The position numbers were made by a program, and so were the translations under genes. Source: Thermodesulfovibrionia bacterium (GTDB lineage: Bacteria; Nitrospirota; Thermodesulfovibrionia; UBA6902). Taken from it: 64,000 nt of DNA. The stretch lies in assembly GCA_020053105.1 (NCBI GenBank), contig JAGVNU010000030.1, positions 23,238-87,237 on the forward strand, read 5' to 3'. The notes below the pieces were generated by a model that did no database searches, was not told where the DNA came from, and saw only the letters and a program-made list of their open reading frames with translations. Positions 1 through 8,186 of this stretch are shown here, in pieces; position 1 is the stretch's first letter; each line of letters begins with the position of its first letter.

Positions 1-69
1 CCTGTCTTTCATTATAATAGCGCCTGATTTTATAAGATGTCCGGCATTTTCTATCTGATTAAATAACAT
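1..69 (-). CDS. possible partial CDS running off the left edge
   Basis: A minus-strand open frame starts at an ATG at 67-69 and stays open for 23 codons to the window edge (begins MLFNQIENAGHLIKSG). A weak GAG lies just upstream of the start. The residue composition is protein-like, but the piece is too short to assign to a family. It may equally be chance. Confidence 0.3.
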   Translation of the reverse strand, partial: MLFNQIENAGHLIKSGAIIMKDR

Positions 70-333
70 CTCAATTTATACTAATATTGTTACAATTCAG
101 TGCAGATGGCCTAACGGACTCTATAAAAATAGATTTTGATATGAAAAAAATTGCGATGTATTCATTATTAACAATTTCCCCCTGAGAAATCAAGCAAAAT
201 GACACATTATACCCTCTTCTAATTTATAAGGTTATTATCAACAATATGGCATCGGCTGAAATGTGCTTCACTTTTTATTGTTGACTGACGTATCATACAT
301 TTAATGCACTAAATCCGTAAGAGGAATAAATAT
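70..333. other. AT-rich intergenic region, no gene seen
   Basis: About 260 bases of AT-rich sequence lie between the possible left-edge gene and the small selenoprotein gene. A TTGACT at 281-286 and a TTTAAT at 300-305 look promoter-like, but their 13-base spacing is too short for a convincing sigma-70 site. I see no RNA gene or repeat here. Confidence 0.5.
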
Positions 334-519
334 ATGGACCTTGAATCAAGAATCAAGTGTAGAGAATGTAAAGGGCAACTGACCCTGAAAATCGGCTGAA
401 AAAGTGTCTATCTACGCTGCATGGATTGCAGCAGGAATTATACGATAGAAGAATATATCGATGAAATGGACCCCGCTTTTTGGCAGCAATTGTCTAAGCG
501 TTCATGTGACAGGGCCTAG
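334..519 (+). CDS. dual-CXXC small selenoprotein (Sec at codon 22)
   Basis: Read with UGA at 397-399 as selenocysteine, this gives 61 residues: a CRECKG knuckle (C9/C12), Sec22 after KIG, a second CMDC knuckle, an acidic YIDEMD stretch and a C-terminal CDRA. The layout matches what I know as the dual CXXC motif small (seleno)protein family, whose function is unknown; a small zinc- or redox-active protein is likely. GAGG at 321-324 is well placed for the ATG. The coding pattern continues on both sides of the UGA. A perfect 6-bp hairpin at 416-432 lies 16 bases after the UGA, as expected of a bacterial SECIS element. Ordinary gene callers would miss or truncate this gene. The alternative is a pseudogene with a nonsense mutation, which the hairpin and the intact downstream domain make less likely. 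Confidence 0.8.
416..432 (+). promoter_or_regulatory. bacterial SECIS-type hairpin of the small selenoprotein
   Basis: GCTGCA (416-421) pairs perfectly with TGCAGC (427-432) around the loop TGGAT. The apical loop lies 23-27 bases after the UGA at 397-399 and has a G at its second position. These are the distance and loop features required by SelB-type bacterial SECIS elements. The element lies inside the coding frame. Confidence 0.7.
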
Positions 520-569
520 AATTGTTGAACAAATCATTCGCCCTTTCCATCTTTTTTCCACTCCAAGTA

Positions 570-599
570 TTGACAATTAAAATCATATTCCATTATCAT
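570..599 (+). promoter_or_regulatory. sigma-70 promoter of rplM-rpsI
   Basis: TTGACA at 570-575 and TATCAT at 594-599 are separated by 18 bases. The -35 is a perfect match and the -10 is five of six. The rplM start codon follows 44 bases after the -10. Confidence 0.6.
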
Positions 600-642
600 G
601 ATATGTTCAAAATATTTCGCAACTCATGTATAGAGAGGACAT

Positions 643-1080
643 ATGAAAACTATTTTTACTAAAAAAACCGATGTCAAACAGAAATGGCATATTGTAGATG
701 CTGATGGTTTGGTTGTTGGGAGGCTGGCCTCACAGGTCGCAAAAGTGTTAAGAGGTAAAAACAAACCGGTTTTTACGCCCAATACGGATACCGGCGATTT
801 CGTCGTTATCGTTAACGCAGACAAAGTGCGCTTTACAGGGAATAAACTTGAGCAAAAGGCATATTATCATCATTCTGGTTATCCAGGAGGAATTAAAAAG
901 GAAATTGCCAGGGACATAATGGAAAAAAATCCTGAACGCATTCTTCTTTCTGCAGTCCGCGGTATGCTCCCGAAAAACAGACTTGGCAGACAGCAGCTCA
1001 GTAAATTAAAAGTATACAGAGGACTGGACCATCCGCATACAGCCCAGAACCCGGAAACTTTAAATCTCAATATCCAATAA
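643..1080 (+). CDS. rplM: 50S ribosomal protein L13
   Basis: The 145-residue product has the full usual length of bacterial L13, an early-assembling large-subunit protein that binds 23S rRNA. Recognisable blocks are GRLASQVAKVLRGK near residue 27, the NADKV segment, YYHHSGYPGG, and MLPKNRLGR towards the C-terminus. GAGAGGAC precedes the ATG. The gene sits 14 bases upstream of rpsI, the near-universal L13-S9 pair, and a sigma-70 promoter lies about 45 bases upstream. Nothing is unusual. Confidence 0.97.
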   Translation: MKTIFTKKTDVKQKWHIVDADGLVVGRLASQVAKVLRGKNKPVFTPNTDTGDFVVIVNADKVRFTGNKLEQKAYYHHSGYPGGIKKEIARDIMEKNPERILLSAVRGMLPKNRLGRQQLSKLKVYRGLDHPHTAQNPETLNLNIQ

Positions 1081-1094
1081 GGAGCTTTTGAAAT

Positions 1095-1487
1095 ATGGCA
1101 GAAATTCAATATAACGCAACAGGCAGAAGGAAGACTTCCATCGCACAGGTATCTGTGAAACCAGGGACAGGCAATATTATTGTTAATAAAAAAGCTCTCA
1201 ATCAATATTTCCCGCATGAGACAATGAAGATGATTATACAGCAGCCCCTGAATGTAGCTGCCGTAAATGGTAAATATGACGTAACAGTGAGGGTCAAAGG
1301 CGGCGGATACAGCGGACAGGCCGCTGCAATCAGACATGCCATCTCGCGTGCCTTGTTATCAGTCAATTCGGACTTCAGGGGACAACTCAAAAAAGAAGGG
1401 CTATTGACAAGGGACCCAAGAGTAGTGGAACGTAAGAAGTACGGCCAGAAGGGCGCAAGAAAACGTTTCCAGTTCTCAAAGAGATAA
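1095..1487 (+). CDS. rpsI: 30S ribosomal protein S9
   Basis: This 130-residue protein matches bacterial S9 from the GRRKTSIAQV opening to the conserved basic C-terminus KKYGQKGARKRFQFSKR, whose final Arg reaches the ribosomal P-site tRNA. The GGGYSGQAAAIRHAISRAL block is also present. AAGGAGC lies just after the rplM stop and gives the ribosome-binding site, so the two genes are co-transcribed and probably coupled. Confidence 0.97.
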   Translation: MAEIQYNATGRRKTSIAQVSVKPGTGNIIVNKKALNQYFPHETMKMIIQQPLNVAAVNGKYDVTVRVKGGGYSGQAAAIRHAISRALLSVNSDFRGQLKKEGLLTRDPRVVERKKYGQKGARKRFQFSKR

Positions 1488-1585
1488 TTTTAATCCGTGA
1501 TGAGCAAAGTGTGTTAGCTTGTAGACAGATATCGATAACAACAGGTCTCACTCTTATAACTCATCACCAAACATTACGGTTCTAA

Positions 1586-2617
1586 ATGCTGAAAGTCGCT
1601 ATCTTAGGAGGAAGTGGTTACACAGGGTCCGAACTGTTACGTCTGCTTTTTTCACATCCGAATGCAGAAGTTACTGCCGTCACCTCTGAACGTTCATCCG
1701 GTCTGTTCATCTCTGACACGTTCATTAATTTCAGAAATACCTCATTAAAATTCGAAGCGCTTGATTTAAAAGCCCTGACAAAAAAAGCCGACCTGTTTTT
1801 TCTTTGTCTTCCGCACAAGACTTCTCAGGAAACAGTGGCGTTTTTCCATAATGCCGGGAAAAGAGTTATTGATCTTTCTGCAGATTACCGGCTAAAAGAC
1901 GCAGAGGTATACAAAGAGTGGTACAAGATTCCCCACCTTTACTCCCCTCTTCTGAAAAATGCCGTTTACGGTTTGCCTGAACTTTACAGGAATAAAATCA
2001 AAAAGGCATCAATCATAGCCAACCCGGGGTGTTATCCCACGAGCGCTATACTTGGTCTTGCCCCGGTCATGGGGGAAGATTTTATAAATGCAAATTCAAT
2101 TATTATAGATTCAAAATCGGGGACATCCGGCGCCGGCAGAAGTCCTGCACAGCCGTTTATGTTCTGCGAGGTCAATGAATCTGTCAGGGCATATGCAATA
2201 GGGGTCCACCGGCATACTCCGGAGATTGAGCAGGAACTGAGTTCTCTTTCAAAGAAAAAAATAAAAGTAATCTTTACTCCTCACCTTATCCCCATGGACA
2301 GAGGAATACTCAGCACTATTTACGTTCGTTTAAAAAAGAAGACGACCCTCTCGGATGTACAGAAATTATACCACCAGTTTTATCACAAAGAACCTTTTGT
2401 AAGAGTTTTGAAGAACGGTATATTTCCAGCCACAAAAGCTGTTAAAGGAAGCAACTATTGTGACATATCCGTTTCTATCGATAAGCAGACTCTCATAATC
2501 GTCAGCGCTATTGACAACCTCTTAAAGGGGGCCTCCGGCACAGCCGTGCATAACATGAATATAATGTATGGCTTTGACGAGACTGCCGGATTAATGTCCT
2601 CCCCTGCTTTCCCCTGA
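1586..2617 (+). CDS. argC: N-acetyl-gamma-glutamyl-phosphate reductase
   Basis: ArgC catalyses the third step of arginine synthesis, NADPH-dependent reduction of N-acetylglutamyl phosphate to the semialdehyde. The 343-residue protein has the N-terminal Rossmann loop GGSGYTGSELL (residues 8-18), the catalytic Cys149 in NPGCYPTS, the KSGTSGAGR loop and a late NLLKGASGTAVHNMN block. The start ATG has little upstream Shine-Dalgarno sequence but fits the family N-terminus exactly. Its stop codon overlaps the argJ start by one base (TGATG), so the pair is translationally coupled. No other arg genes are in the window. Confidence 0.96.
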   Translation: MLKVAILGGSGYTGSELLRLLFSHPNAEVTAVTSERSSGLFISDTFINFRNTSLKFEALDLKALTKKADLFFLCLPHKTSQETVAFFHNAGKRVIDLSADYRLKDAEVYKEWYKIPHLYSPLLKNAVYGLPELYRNKIKKASIIANPGCYPTSAILGLAPVMGEDFINANSIIIDSKSGTSGAGRSPAQPFMFCEVNESVRAYAIGVHRHTPEIEQELSSLSKKKIKVIFTPHLIPMDRGILSTIYVRLKKKTTLSDVQKLYHQFYHKEPFVRVLKNGIFPATKAVKGSNYCDISVSIDKQTLIIVSAIDNLLKGASGTAVHNMNIMYGFDETAGLMSSPAFP

Positions 2618-3816
2618 TGAAAAGGGGTCCTGCACGAAATTTCGTCATACCGGGCTTTAAATTCGCAGGCATATCAGCTGGAATAAAAAAGTCCGGCAAT
2701 AGAGATCTGGCCCTGATATACTCGGAGGGCCCTTCCGTCACCGCCGGTCTTTTCACTACAAACAGGATTAAAGCGGCTCCGGTAAAGCTGGCTATCAAAA
2801 ACATTACATCCGGTAAAGCACAGGCCATTATTATAAACAGCGGTAATGCCAACGCCTGTACCGGTGAAAAAGGCATGAAAGCAGCCCGTGAGATCATCAC
2901 AGGCACAGCGCATGAACTCGGCATTTCCCCTGAACTTGTTTATTCATCATCCACCGGCATTATAGGCAGACCCTTTCCTGCGGAGACAATAAAAGAAGCT
3001 CTCCCTGCATTAATCAGAAAGCTGTCTCCTTTATCCTTAAAGCATGCAGCCTCTGCAATAATGACAACCGATACCTTTGCAAAGATATCTTTCAAGCAAG
3101 TAGAAATCGCCGGGAAAAAAGGAACAATTGCGGGAATTGCAAAGGGCGCCGGAATGATCTGCCCCAACATGGCCACGATGCTGTGTTTTATAGTCACCGA
3201 TATAGCAATAAATCCACAGGCGCTTGATGCAGCGCTCAGGGAAGCGGCAAACAGGTCCTTTAACATGTTATCTGTTGATAACGACATGAGCACGAATGAC
3301 ACCATAATGATTATGGCGAACGGCCTGCTTAATAATCCTCTTATAACAAAACGCTCCCCTGACTACGCAAATTTTAAAAGTGCGTTGAATGAATTAACAT
3401 ACGACCTTGCCAGGATGATTGCCGAAGACGGGGAAGGCGCGACAAAATTAATTGAGGTAATTGTTGAAGGAGCCAGGTCTGAATCAGATGCCGGGCGAAT
3501 TGCCCTGTCAGTTGCCAATTCGATGCTTGTAAAAACCGCAGTATATGGACGGGACCCGAACTGGGGCAGAATCATGGCCGCGATCGGTTACGCAGGTGCA
3601 GATGTCAATGAAAACAGGATAGATATCAGCATTAATAAAGTCAAACTTGTCAGCAAAGGCCTGGGGACCAAAAGGGAAAAAGCCGCAAGGACCGCTCTCT
3701 TAAATAAAAATATTGCCATCAGGATTGATTTGGGAACAGGCAAAGAAAACGCCAGGGCACTTACGTGTGATCTAACGGAAGGGTATATAAAAATAAATGC
3801 TCATTACGGGACGTAA
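2617..3816 (+). CDS. argJ: glutamate N-acetyltransferase / ornithine acetyltransferase
   Basis: ArgJ moves the acetyl group from N-acetylornithine to glutamate, recycling it in arginine synthesis. The 399-residue length is typical. The self-cleavage and catalytic motif KGAGMICPNMATML is present, with the nucleophilic Thr at residue 187. The GNANACTG and DPNWGRI blocks are also intact. Because cleavage happens at this Thr, the mature enzyme should be an alpha/beta heterotetramer. Whether it is mono- or bifunctional (also using acetyl-CoA) cannot be told from sequence alone. It is coupled to argC through a one-base overlap. Confidence 0.96.
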   Translation: MKRGPARNFVIPGFKFAGISAGIKKSGNRDLALIYSEGPSVTAGLFTTNRIKAAPVKLAIKNITSGKAQAIIINSGNANACTGEKGMKAAREIITGTAHELGISPELVYSSSTGIIGRPFPAETIKEALPALIRKLSPLSLKHAASAIMTTDTFAKISFKQVEIAGKKGTIAGIAKGAGMICPNMATMLCFIVTDIAINPQALDAALREAANRSFNMLSVDNDMSTNDTIMIMANGLLNNPLITKRSPDYANFKSALNELTYDLARMIAEDGEGATKLIEVIVEGARSESDAGRIALSVANSMLVKTAVYGRDPNWGRIMAAIGYAGADVNENRIDISINKVKLVSKGLGTKREKAARTALLNKNIAIRIDLGTGKENARALTCDLTEGYIKINAHYGT

Positions 3817-3913
3817 ATTCAATTATTTTTCAACTGATGTTTTCAGAATATTCAGAATAAGAACTCTGCCAGTAATAATCTACTGATCCTTTTAATATCT
3901 GTGACTGAAGAAC

Positions 3914-3942
3914 TTGACACAATCTGACTACTCCTTTATTGT
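3914..3942 (+). promoter_or_regulatory. sigma-70 promoter of the LysM gene
   Basis: A perfect TTGACA at 3914-3919 is followed after exactly 17 bases by TATTGT at 3937-3942, four of six to the -10 consensus. It lies 46 bases before the LysM protein start. Confidence 0.5.
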
Positions 3943-3988
3943 AGTGTATATGTAACTAATTGCTTATAAAAATGCGGGAGAGTAAAAA

Positions 3989-5044
3989 ATGAAAAAAACT
4001 TTATTCTGGCTTCTTGTATTTAATATTTTTTTCATGACGGCTCAGATTACACGGGTGTCTGCATCAGAAGAATATATTGTAGAAAAAAAGGACACCCTGT
4101 GGGACATTTCCACCAGAAAGCTGGAAGACCCCTTTCTGTGGCCCAAGCTCTGGAATGTAAACCCTCATATTGAAAATCCGGACCTTATCTATCCAGGCAC
4201 AAAAATATTTATCCCTTCCAGGGACGAGTTAATGCAAATACCTGCTTTGCCAGATAAAGAGGTCCCGATGGCCGGAAAGCAACAAATTGAAACATCAAAA
4301 CCTAAAGCAAAACCTAAAGCAGAATCTAAATCCATCTGGAAATATGCGCCGGCAATGCAGAGAAAACATATCATTGAGAAGAATCTCTTTATAGCAAGCG
4401 GCTGGATATCGGACAAGTATCCGGGTATTGGAGAGGTAATATCCTCACCAACTAACCAGAAAATGGCCAGTAAAGCCGATATTGTTTACATAAAACTCCC
4501 GGAATCTCTTTCTCCGGACAAGCCGGCCTTCATTATTTCCGGAAATGACGATGCCATGATTAAAAAGCGGTTCTTTGCTATAAGAGATATAAAAATAGTT
4601 GAGCATCCGGTTTCAGGGGAAGAGATAGGACATCAAATAAGGATAGCCGGAATTCTGGAAGTAATCGGCATGGACGGCAATACTACTAAAGCAAGAATTA
4701 CCGATTCTTTTGAAAATATTAACATTGGCGATGGATTATTACCATATCAAGAATTGGAGCCGCCGCTTATCCCAGAGACTGTTCGCACGCCCAATATTCA
4801 GGGGTACATTATAGAATCACACATGAATTCTTATCTGGTAAGTGAAGGCAACGTTATTTTTCTGGATAAAGGGGAAAATGATGGCATCAAAGTCGGAGAT
4901 GTTTTTTCAGTCCTGAGAGAACAACCAGCAGAAGGACCGATAGGTAAAATACAAATAGTGTCTCTCCAGCCGACAACATCAGGCGCAGTTATATTACAAA
5001 ACTCTCAGGAAATAAAAATAGGTACGAAGTGGGGCCAGGAATAA
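3989..5044 (+). CDS. secreted LysM-domain protein
   Basis: A 351-residue exported protein. Residues 1-25 form a signal peptide (MKKT, hydrophobic core, VSA before SEE). A LysM domain follows at about 29-77, with the typical DTLWDIS and NPDLIYPGTKIFIP segments. LysM binds the glycan of peptidoglycan, so the protein probably sits in the periplasm on the cell wall. A Lys/Ala/Pro-rich linker joins it to a C-terminal region of about 220 residues that resembles the repeated small beta-domains seen in other Gram-negative LysM proteins. I cannot name that domain. The gene has its own promoter and a strong terminator. Confidence 0.85.
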   Translation: MKKTLFWLLVFNIFFMTAQITRVSASEEYIVEKKDTLWDISTRKLEDPFLWPKLWNVNPHIENPDLIYPGTKIFIPSRDELMQIPALPDKEVPMAGKQQIETSKPKAKPKAESKSIWKYAPAMQRKHIIEKNLFIASGWISDKYPGIGEVISSPTNQKMASKADIVYIKLPESLSPDKPAFIISGNDDAMIKKRFFAIRDIKIVEHPVSGEEIGHQIRIAGILEVIGMDGNTTKARITDSFENINIGDGLLPYQELEPPLIPETVRTPNIQGYIIESHMNSYLVSEGNVIFLDKGENDGIKVGDVFSVLREQPAEGPIGKIQIVSLQPTTSGAVILQNSQEIKIGTKWGQE

Positions 5045-5065
5045 TCCATAGCTGCAGATAATATA

Positions 5066-5106
5066 AAAAGGTGAGCAATAATGATTTCTGCTCACCTTTT
5101 TTATTT
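5066..5106. terminator. intrinsic terminator between the LysM gene and rpoD
   Basis: A 12-bp perfect stem, AAAAGGTGAGCA (5066-5077) with TGCTCACCTTTT (5089-5100), encloses an 11-base loop and runs into a T-tract. It lies between two convergent genes, and the matching A-run on the left arm means it can serve both directions. Confidence 0.85.
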
Positions 5107-5129
5107 TAGAATGAATCCCGGATAAATTC

Positions 5130-6560
5130 TTATGTGCTTACCAGCGCCTTGAGGGCCTTCAGCCTGCTCGGGTGTTTCAGTTTCCTCAGTGCCTTTGCTT
5201 CAATCTGCCTTACTCTCTCTCTGGTAATTGTGAGATGCCTGCCCACCTCTTCAAGTGTATGGTCCCTGTCAACACCGATTCCAAATCTCATCCTGATGAC
5301 CTTTTCTTCTTTGGGGGTCAGGGTACCGAGGACCTTCTTGATATATCCCGAAATTTCCTTGCCTTCAGCATCAGCATACGGTGAAGGACTGTTCTTGTCT
5401 CCAATAAAATCTTCCAGTTCAGTGTCCTCATCACCAACAGGCGTCTGCAATGCAATCGGGTCCTGAATTGCCCTGAAAACTTCTTCGACCTTTCTTGTAG
5501 GAACTGTCAGTTTTTTTGCTATTTCATCGTCAGTGGGTTCACGCCCCAATTCCTGCGTCAATTCCCTTGATGCTTTGGTGACTCTGTTATAAAATTCCAT
5601 CATATGCACAGGCACCCGGATCGTTTTTGTCTGATCAATAAGCGCCCTGGTAATTGCCTGTCTTATCCACCATGTTGCGTATGTGCTGAATTTAAAACCC
5701 TTCTCATGTTTAAATTTATCTACAGCCTTCATAAGACCGATATTGCCTTCCTGAATCAGGTCAAGCAGAGGCAAGCCCCTGCCGACATAATTTTTGGCAA
5801 TATTGACTACCAGTCTGAGATTTCGTGTAATTAATTCGTTTTTAGCCTCAAGAACAAATGCCTGTACCCTGCTGATTCTTTCCCACAGTGTTATCAGCGT
5901 ATCAACCTTTACACCTATCTCTCCCTCAATTTTCCTGAAAGTCAATTGGACCCGGTTAGCAAGTTCTTCCATTGAAGTCAGTAATGCGCCACGCACTCTT
6001 TTCTTGCTCTTTTCGTTTATTATAAGGACCTTAAGAGACTTAAGGGAACCGCCATATTGATCCAGTTCTGTCTTGAAATCATCAACAACTTCGACATAAA
6101 GTTCAAGTCTGTAAAGGGTCAGTTCAATTATATGCGCTTTCCTTTCGTCTTCCTCCATTTCCAGCATGTCTTCATCACTGATGTAATCCTTTTCAATCTT
6201 CTTTGTTAAAGGAATAGTCTGGACGATTTCCGCGATTATTTCTTTTCCTTCATCCAGTTTTTTTGCCAACTCTACTTCTTCATCCTTGGAGAGAATTGAA
6301 ATATCTCCCATCGAATGGAAATAAGCCTGAACCAGATCTTCAGTCTTTTCATATTCCTGGGGTTCCACTTCTTCCAGCGGGAGTGCCTCGTCTGAATCAA
6401 CTATACGCACCCCCATGTCACTAAGGAGGTCCATAAGGTCTTCAATCTCATCAGGGGTAAAAAACTCCGAGGGCAGGGCCTCATTTATCTCATCATATGT
6501 GAGGACCCCACGTTTTTTCCCGACCTCAATTATTTCATCGAATACATCTTTTTCTTTCAT
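5130..6560 (-). CDS. rpoD: RNA polymerase primary sigma factor RpoD (sigma-70)
   Basis: The 476-residue protein carries a region 1.1-like N-terminus, region 1.2 (QAYFHSMGDISILSKDEEVE), a short non-conserved spacer, region 2 with RNLRLVVNIAKNYVGRGL and WWIRQAITRAL (-10 recognition and melting), region 3, and the region 4 helix-turn-helix TLEEVGRHLTITRERVRQIE for -35 recognition. It is shorter than E. coli RpoD because the insert between regions 1.2 and 2 is small, which is normal outside gammaproteobacteria. The housekeeping promoters noted elsewhere fit this factor. No dnaG is adjacent in the window. Confidence 0.96.
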   Translation of the reverse strand: MKEKDVFDEIIEVGKKRGVLTYDEINEALPSEFFTPDEIEDLMDLLSDMGVRIVDSDEALPLEEVEPQEYEKTEDLVQAYFHSMGDISILSKDEEVELAKKLDEGKEIIAEIVQTIPLTKKIEKDYISDEDMLEMEEDERKAHIIELTLYRLELYVEVVDDFKTELDQYGGSLKSLKVLIINEKSKKRVRGALLTSMEELANRVQLTFRKIEGEIGVKVDTLITLWERISRVQAFVLEAKNELITRNLRLVVNIAKNYVGRGLPLLDLIQEGNIGLMKAVDKFKHEKGFKFSTYATWWIRQAITRALIDQTKTIRVPVHMMEFYNRVTKASRELTQELGREPTDDEIAKKLTVPTRKVEEVFRAIQDPIALQTPVGDEDTELEDFIGDKNSPSPYADAEGKEISGYIKKVLGTLTPKEEKVIRMRFGIGVDRDHTLEEVGRHLTITRERVRQIEAKALRKLKHPSRLKALKALVST

Positions 6561-6798
6561 ATTTTCCCTTTATTAATATTCAACTTGTAAGTTTAACATA
6601 TCTTTTTGTCAAATTCTAGGTTCTCTAATAAATATTTTTCAATTAACTTATTTGCTTTAATTTCAAACAGTTTGACTTTCCTATCGGCTTCCCGGGCTAG
6701 AAACATAAATGGGCACATTAACCTGTCAGTATTTCATGGCAAACTCAATTCAGCACCAGCACAAATTTCCCCGAATTCTCCGGGTCTAAATCCCGCGA

Positions 6799-7317
6799 CT
6801 ATTCATGGCTGGTTTGCTTAACAAAATATTTCAGAAGCTTATCATAAGTTTTGCTTAAATGTTCAGGCATGACCCTCGTCTCGGCAATAATGGGCATACT
6901 GTCTGTATCACCTGTCCAGCGAGGGACAACATGGATATGCATATGTGATTCCATTCCTGCGCCTGCAACTTTGCCGAAATTAAGACCCATATTAAACCCA
7001 TCAGGTCGCAGAACTTTCTTTAGTATCCGTACAGAACCATCTACAGTCTTGATTAAATCAAAAAGGACGTCATCAGACAGGCCATCGAAAGTCGAAGTGT
7101 GAAAATAAGGCACCACCATGAGGTGCCCGCTGTTATACGGATATCGGTTTAAAATTGTAAAACAGTATTTGCCTCTGTGTAATATCAGATTCTTTTTATC
7201 TCTGCTTTTGTTGATCTTGCTTCCGTCGTTTCCGGATACATTACAAAACAAGCAGCCATCATGTTTTTTTTCATCAAGGATATACTCCATCCTCCAGGGG
7301 GCCCACAGTCGTTTCAT
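6799..7317 (-). CDS. HIT-family nucleotide hydrolase/transferase
   Basis: A 172-residue protein of the histidine-triad superfamily. The signature SHMHIHVVPRW near the C-terminus provides the catalytic histidines. The N-terminus MKRLWAPWRMEYI with a CLFC pair is typical of the Ap4A-phosphorylase-like HIT group, where the Cys pair may hold zinc. Such enzymes cleave or transfer nucleotides from dinucleoside polyphosphates or AMP-amides; the substrate here is unknown. GGAGG sits 5 bases before the ATG. It is the last gene of a minus-strand run from nnrDE. Confidence 0.88.
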   Translation of the reverse strand: MKRLWAPWRMEYILDEKKHDGCLFCNVSGNDGSKINKSRDKKNLILHRGKYCFTILNRYPYNSGHLMVVPYFHTSTFDGLSDDVLFDLIKTVDGSVRILKKVLRPDGFNMGLNFGKVAGAGMESHMHIHVVPRWTGDTDSMPIIAETRVMPEHLSKTYDKLLKYFVKQTSHE

Positions 7318-7355
7318 TTAACCTCCAAATTAAACATAACAGTTTAAACCTTTCC

Positions 7356-7395
7356 AGCCGTTTTAACTGTTTAAGCAGTTCAGGCTTTAACGGCT
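7356..7395. terminator. long interrupted hairpin between the UDG and HIT genes
   Basis: AGCCGTT (7356-7362) pairs with AACGGCT (7389-7395), and an inner AACTG (7365-7369) pairs with CAGTT (7376-7380). It lies directly downstream of the uracil-DNA glycosylase gene on the minus strand. It lacks a clear T-tract, so it may be a weak terminator or an mRNA-stabilising structure. Confidence 0.4.
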
Positions 7396-7408
7396 TTATA
7401 TTAATAAA

Positions 7409-8179
7409 TCATTTCAATTTTTCGAGAACTTTTTGCATGTCCTCCCAGGTCAGCCATTTATCCTTCGGGTTCCTTAAAAGATACGCAGGATGAAATGTCG
7501 GCATGACCGGTATATCGTTATAACTATGGAAATTCCCCCTGAGCTTGCTGATTGTAATCTTCGAGCGTATTATCGTCTGTGCCGAAATCTTGCCGAGACA
7601 GACAATGACCTTCGGATTAATTATCGCTATTTGTCGTTCAACAAACGGCCCGCATATGGAAATTTCATCCTCCTCCGGGTTCCTGTTATTCGGAGGCCTG
7701 CACTTAACAATATTCGCTATATAAACATCTTGACGCTGTAGTCCCAATTTCAGGATAAGATTCGTAAGAAGTTTCCCTGCATCTCCGACAAAAGGTCTTG
7801 CCTGTATATCTTCGTCTCTGCCCGGCCCCTCGCCGATAAACATAATATCTGCATCGGCTTTCCCTTCTCCAAAGACAATGTTTTTACGGCCCGTTGAGAG
7901 CTTACACCGGTGGCAATCACCTATTTCATTTCTGAGTTCCTCCAGTGCAGTTTCTTTATTCGAATAATAATCGGCCGTTTGTTCTGCCACCTGCTGAGAG
8001 GGACTGCCCCGGTCCGGTTTATAATCTAAAACTGCTCCTCCTGATATTAAATTTAAAATATTCGCCCTCTTTAAGGGCAAATATTCAAACCCCAAGTCAC
8101 TATATAACTCCATTGCCTTTTTTAGTTCCTGTATCATCCCGGCCCTGTTATTCATTATTAACGGGAGTTGATCCTTCAT
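7409..8179 (-). CDS. type-4 uracil-DNA glycosylase (Fe-S)
   Basis: This enzyme removes uracil from DNA in base-excision repair. The 256-residue protein has an N-terminal extension of about 80 residues and then the family-4 core: CHRCKLS, the active-site GEGPGRDEDIQARPFVG loop, VKCRPPNNRNP, a later Cys and the C-terminal HPAYLLR motif. Four Cys residues are placed as in the 4Fe-4S UDG family. It follows nadK by 7 bases. The role of the N-terminal extension is unknown; it is common in bacterial homologues. Confidence 0.92.
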   Translation of the reverse strand: MKDQLPLIMNNRAGMIQELKKAMELYSDLGFEYLPLKRANILNLISGGAVLDYKPDRGSPSQQVAEQTADYYSNKETALEELRNEIGDCHRCKLSTGRKNIVFGEGKADADIMFIGEGPGRDEDIQARPFVGDAGKLLTNLILKLGLQRQDVYIANIVKCRPPNNRNPEEDEISICGPFVERQIAIINPKVIVCLGKISAQTIIRSKITISKLRGNFHSYNDIPVMPTFHPAYLLRNPKDKWLTWEDMQKVLEKLK

Positions 8180-8186
8180 ATTTCGA

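Noticed and set aside
1497..1567. GTGATGAG/CTCATCAC inverted repeat before argC as a regulatory RNA
   Set aside because: The arms are only 8 bases with a 55-base loop; there is no supporting helix or known arginine element.
6606..6821. 71-codon plus-strand frame upstream of rpoD and over the HIT gene end
   Set aside because: Non-protein-like composition, no ribosome-binding site, overlaps the real HIT gene.
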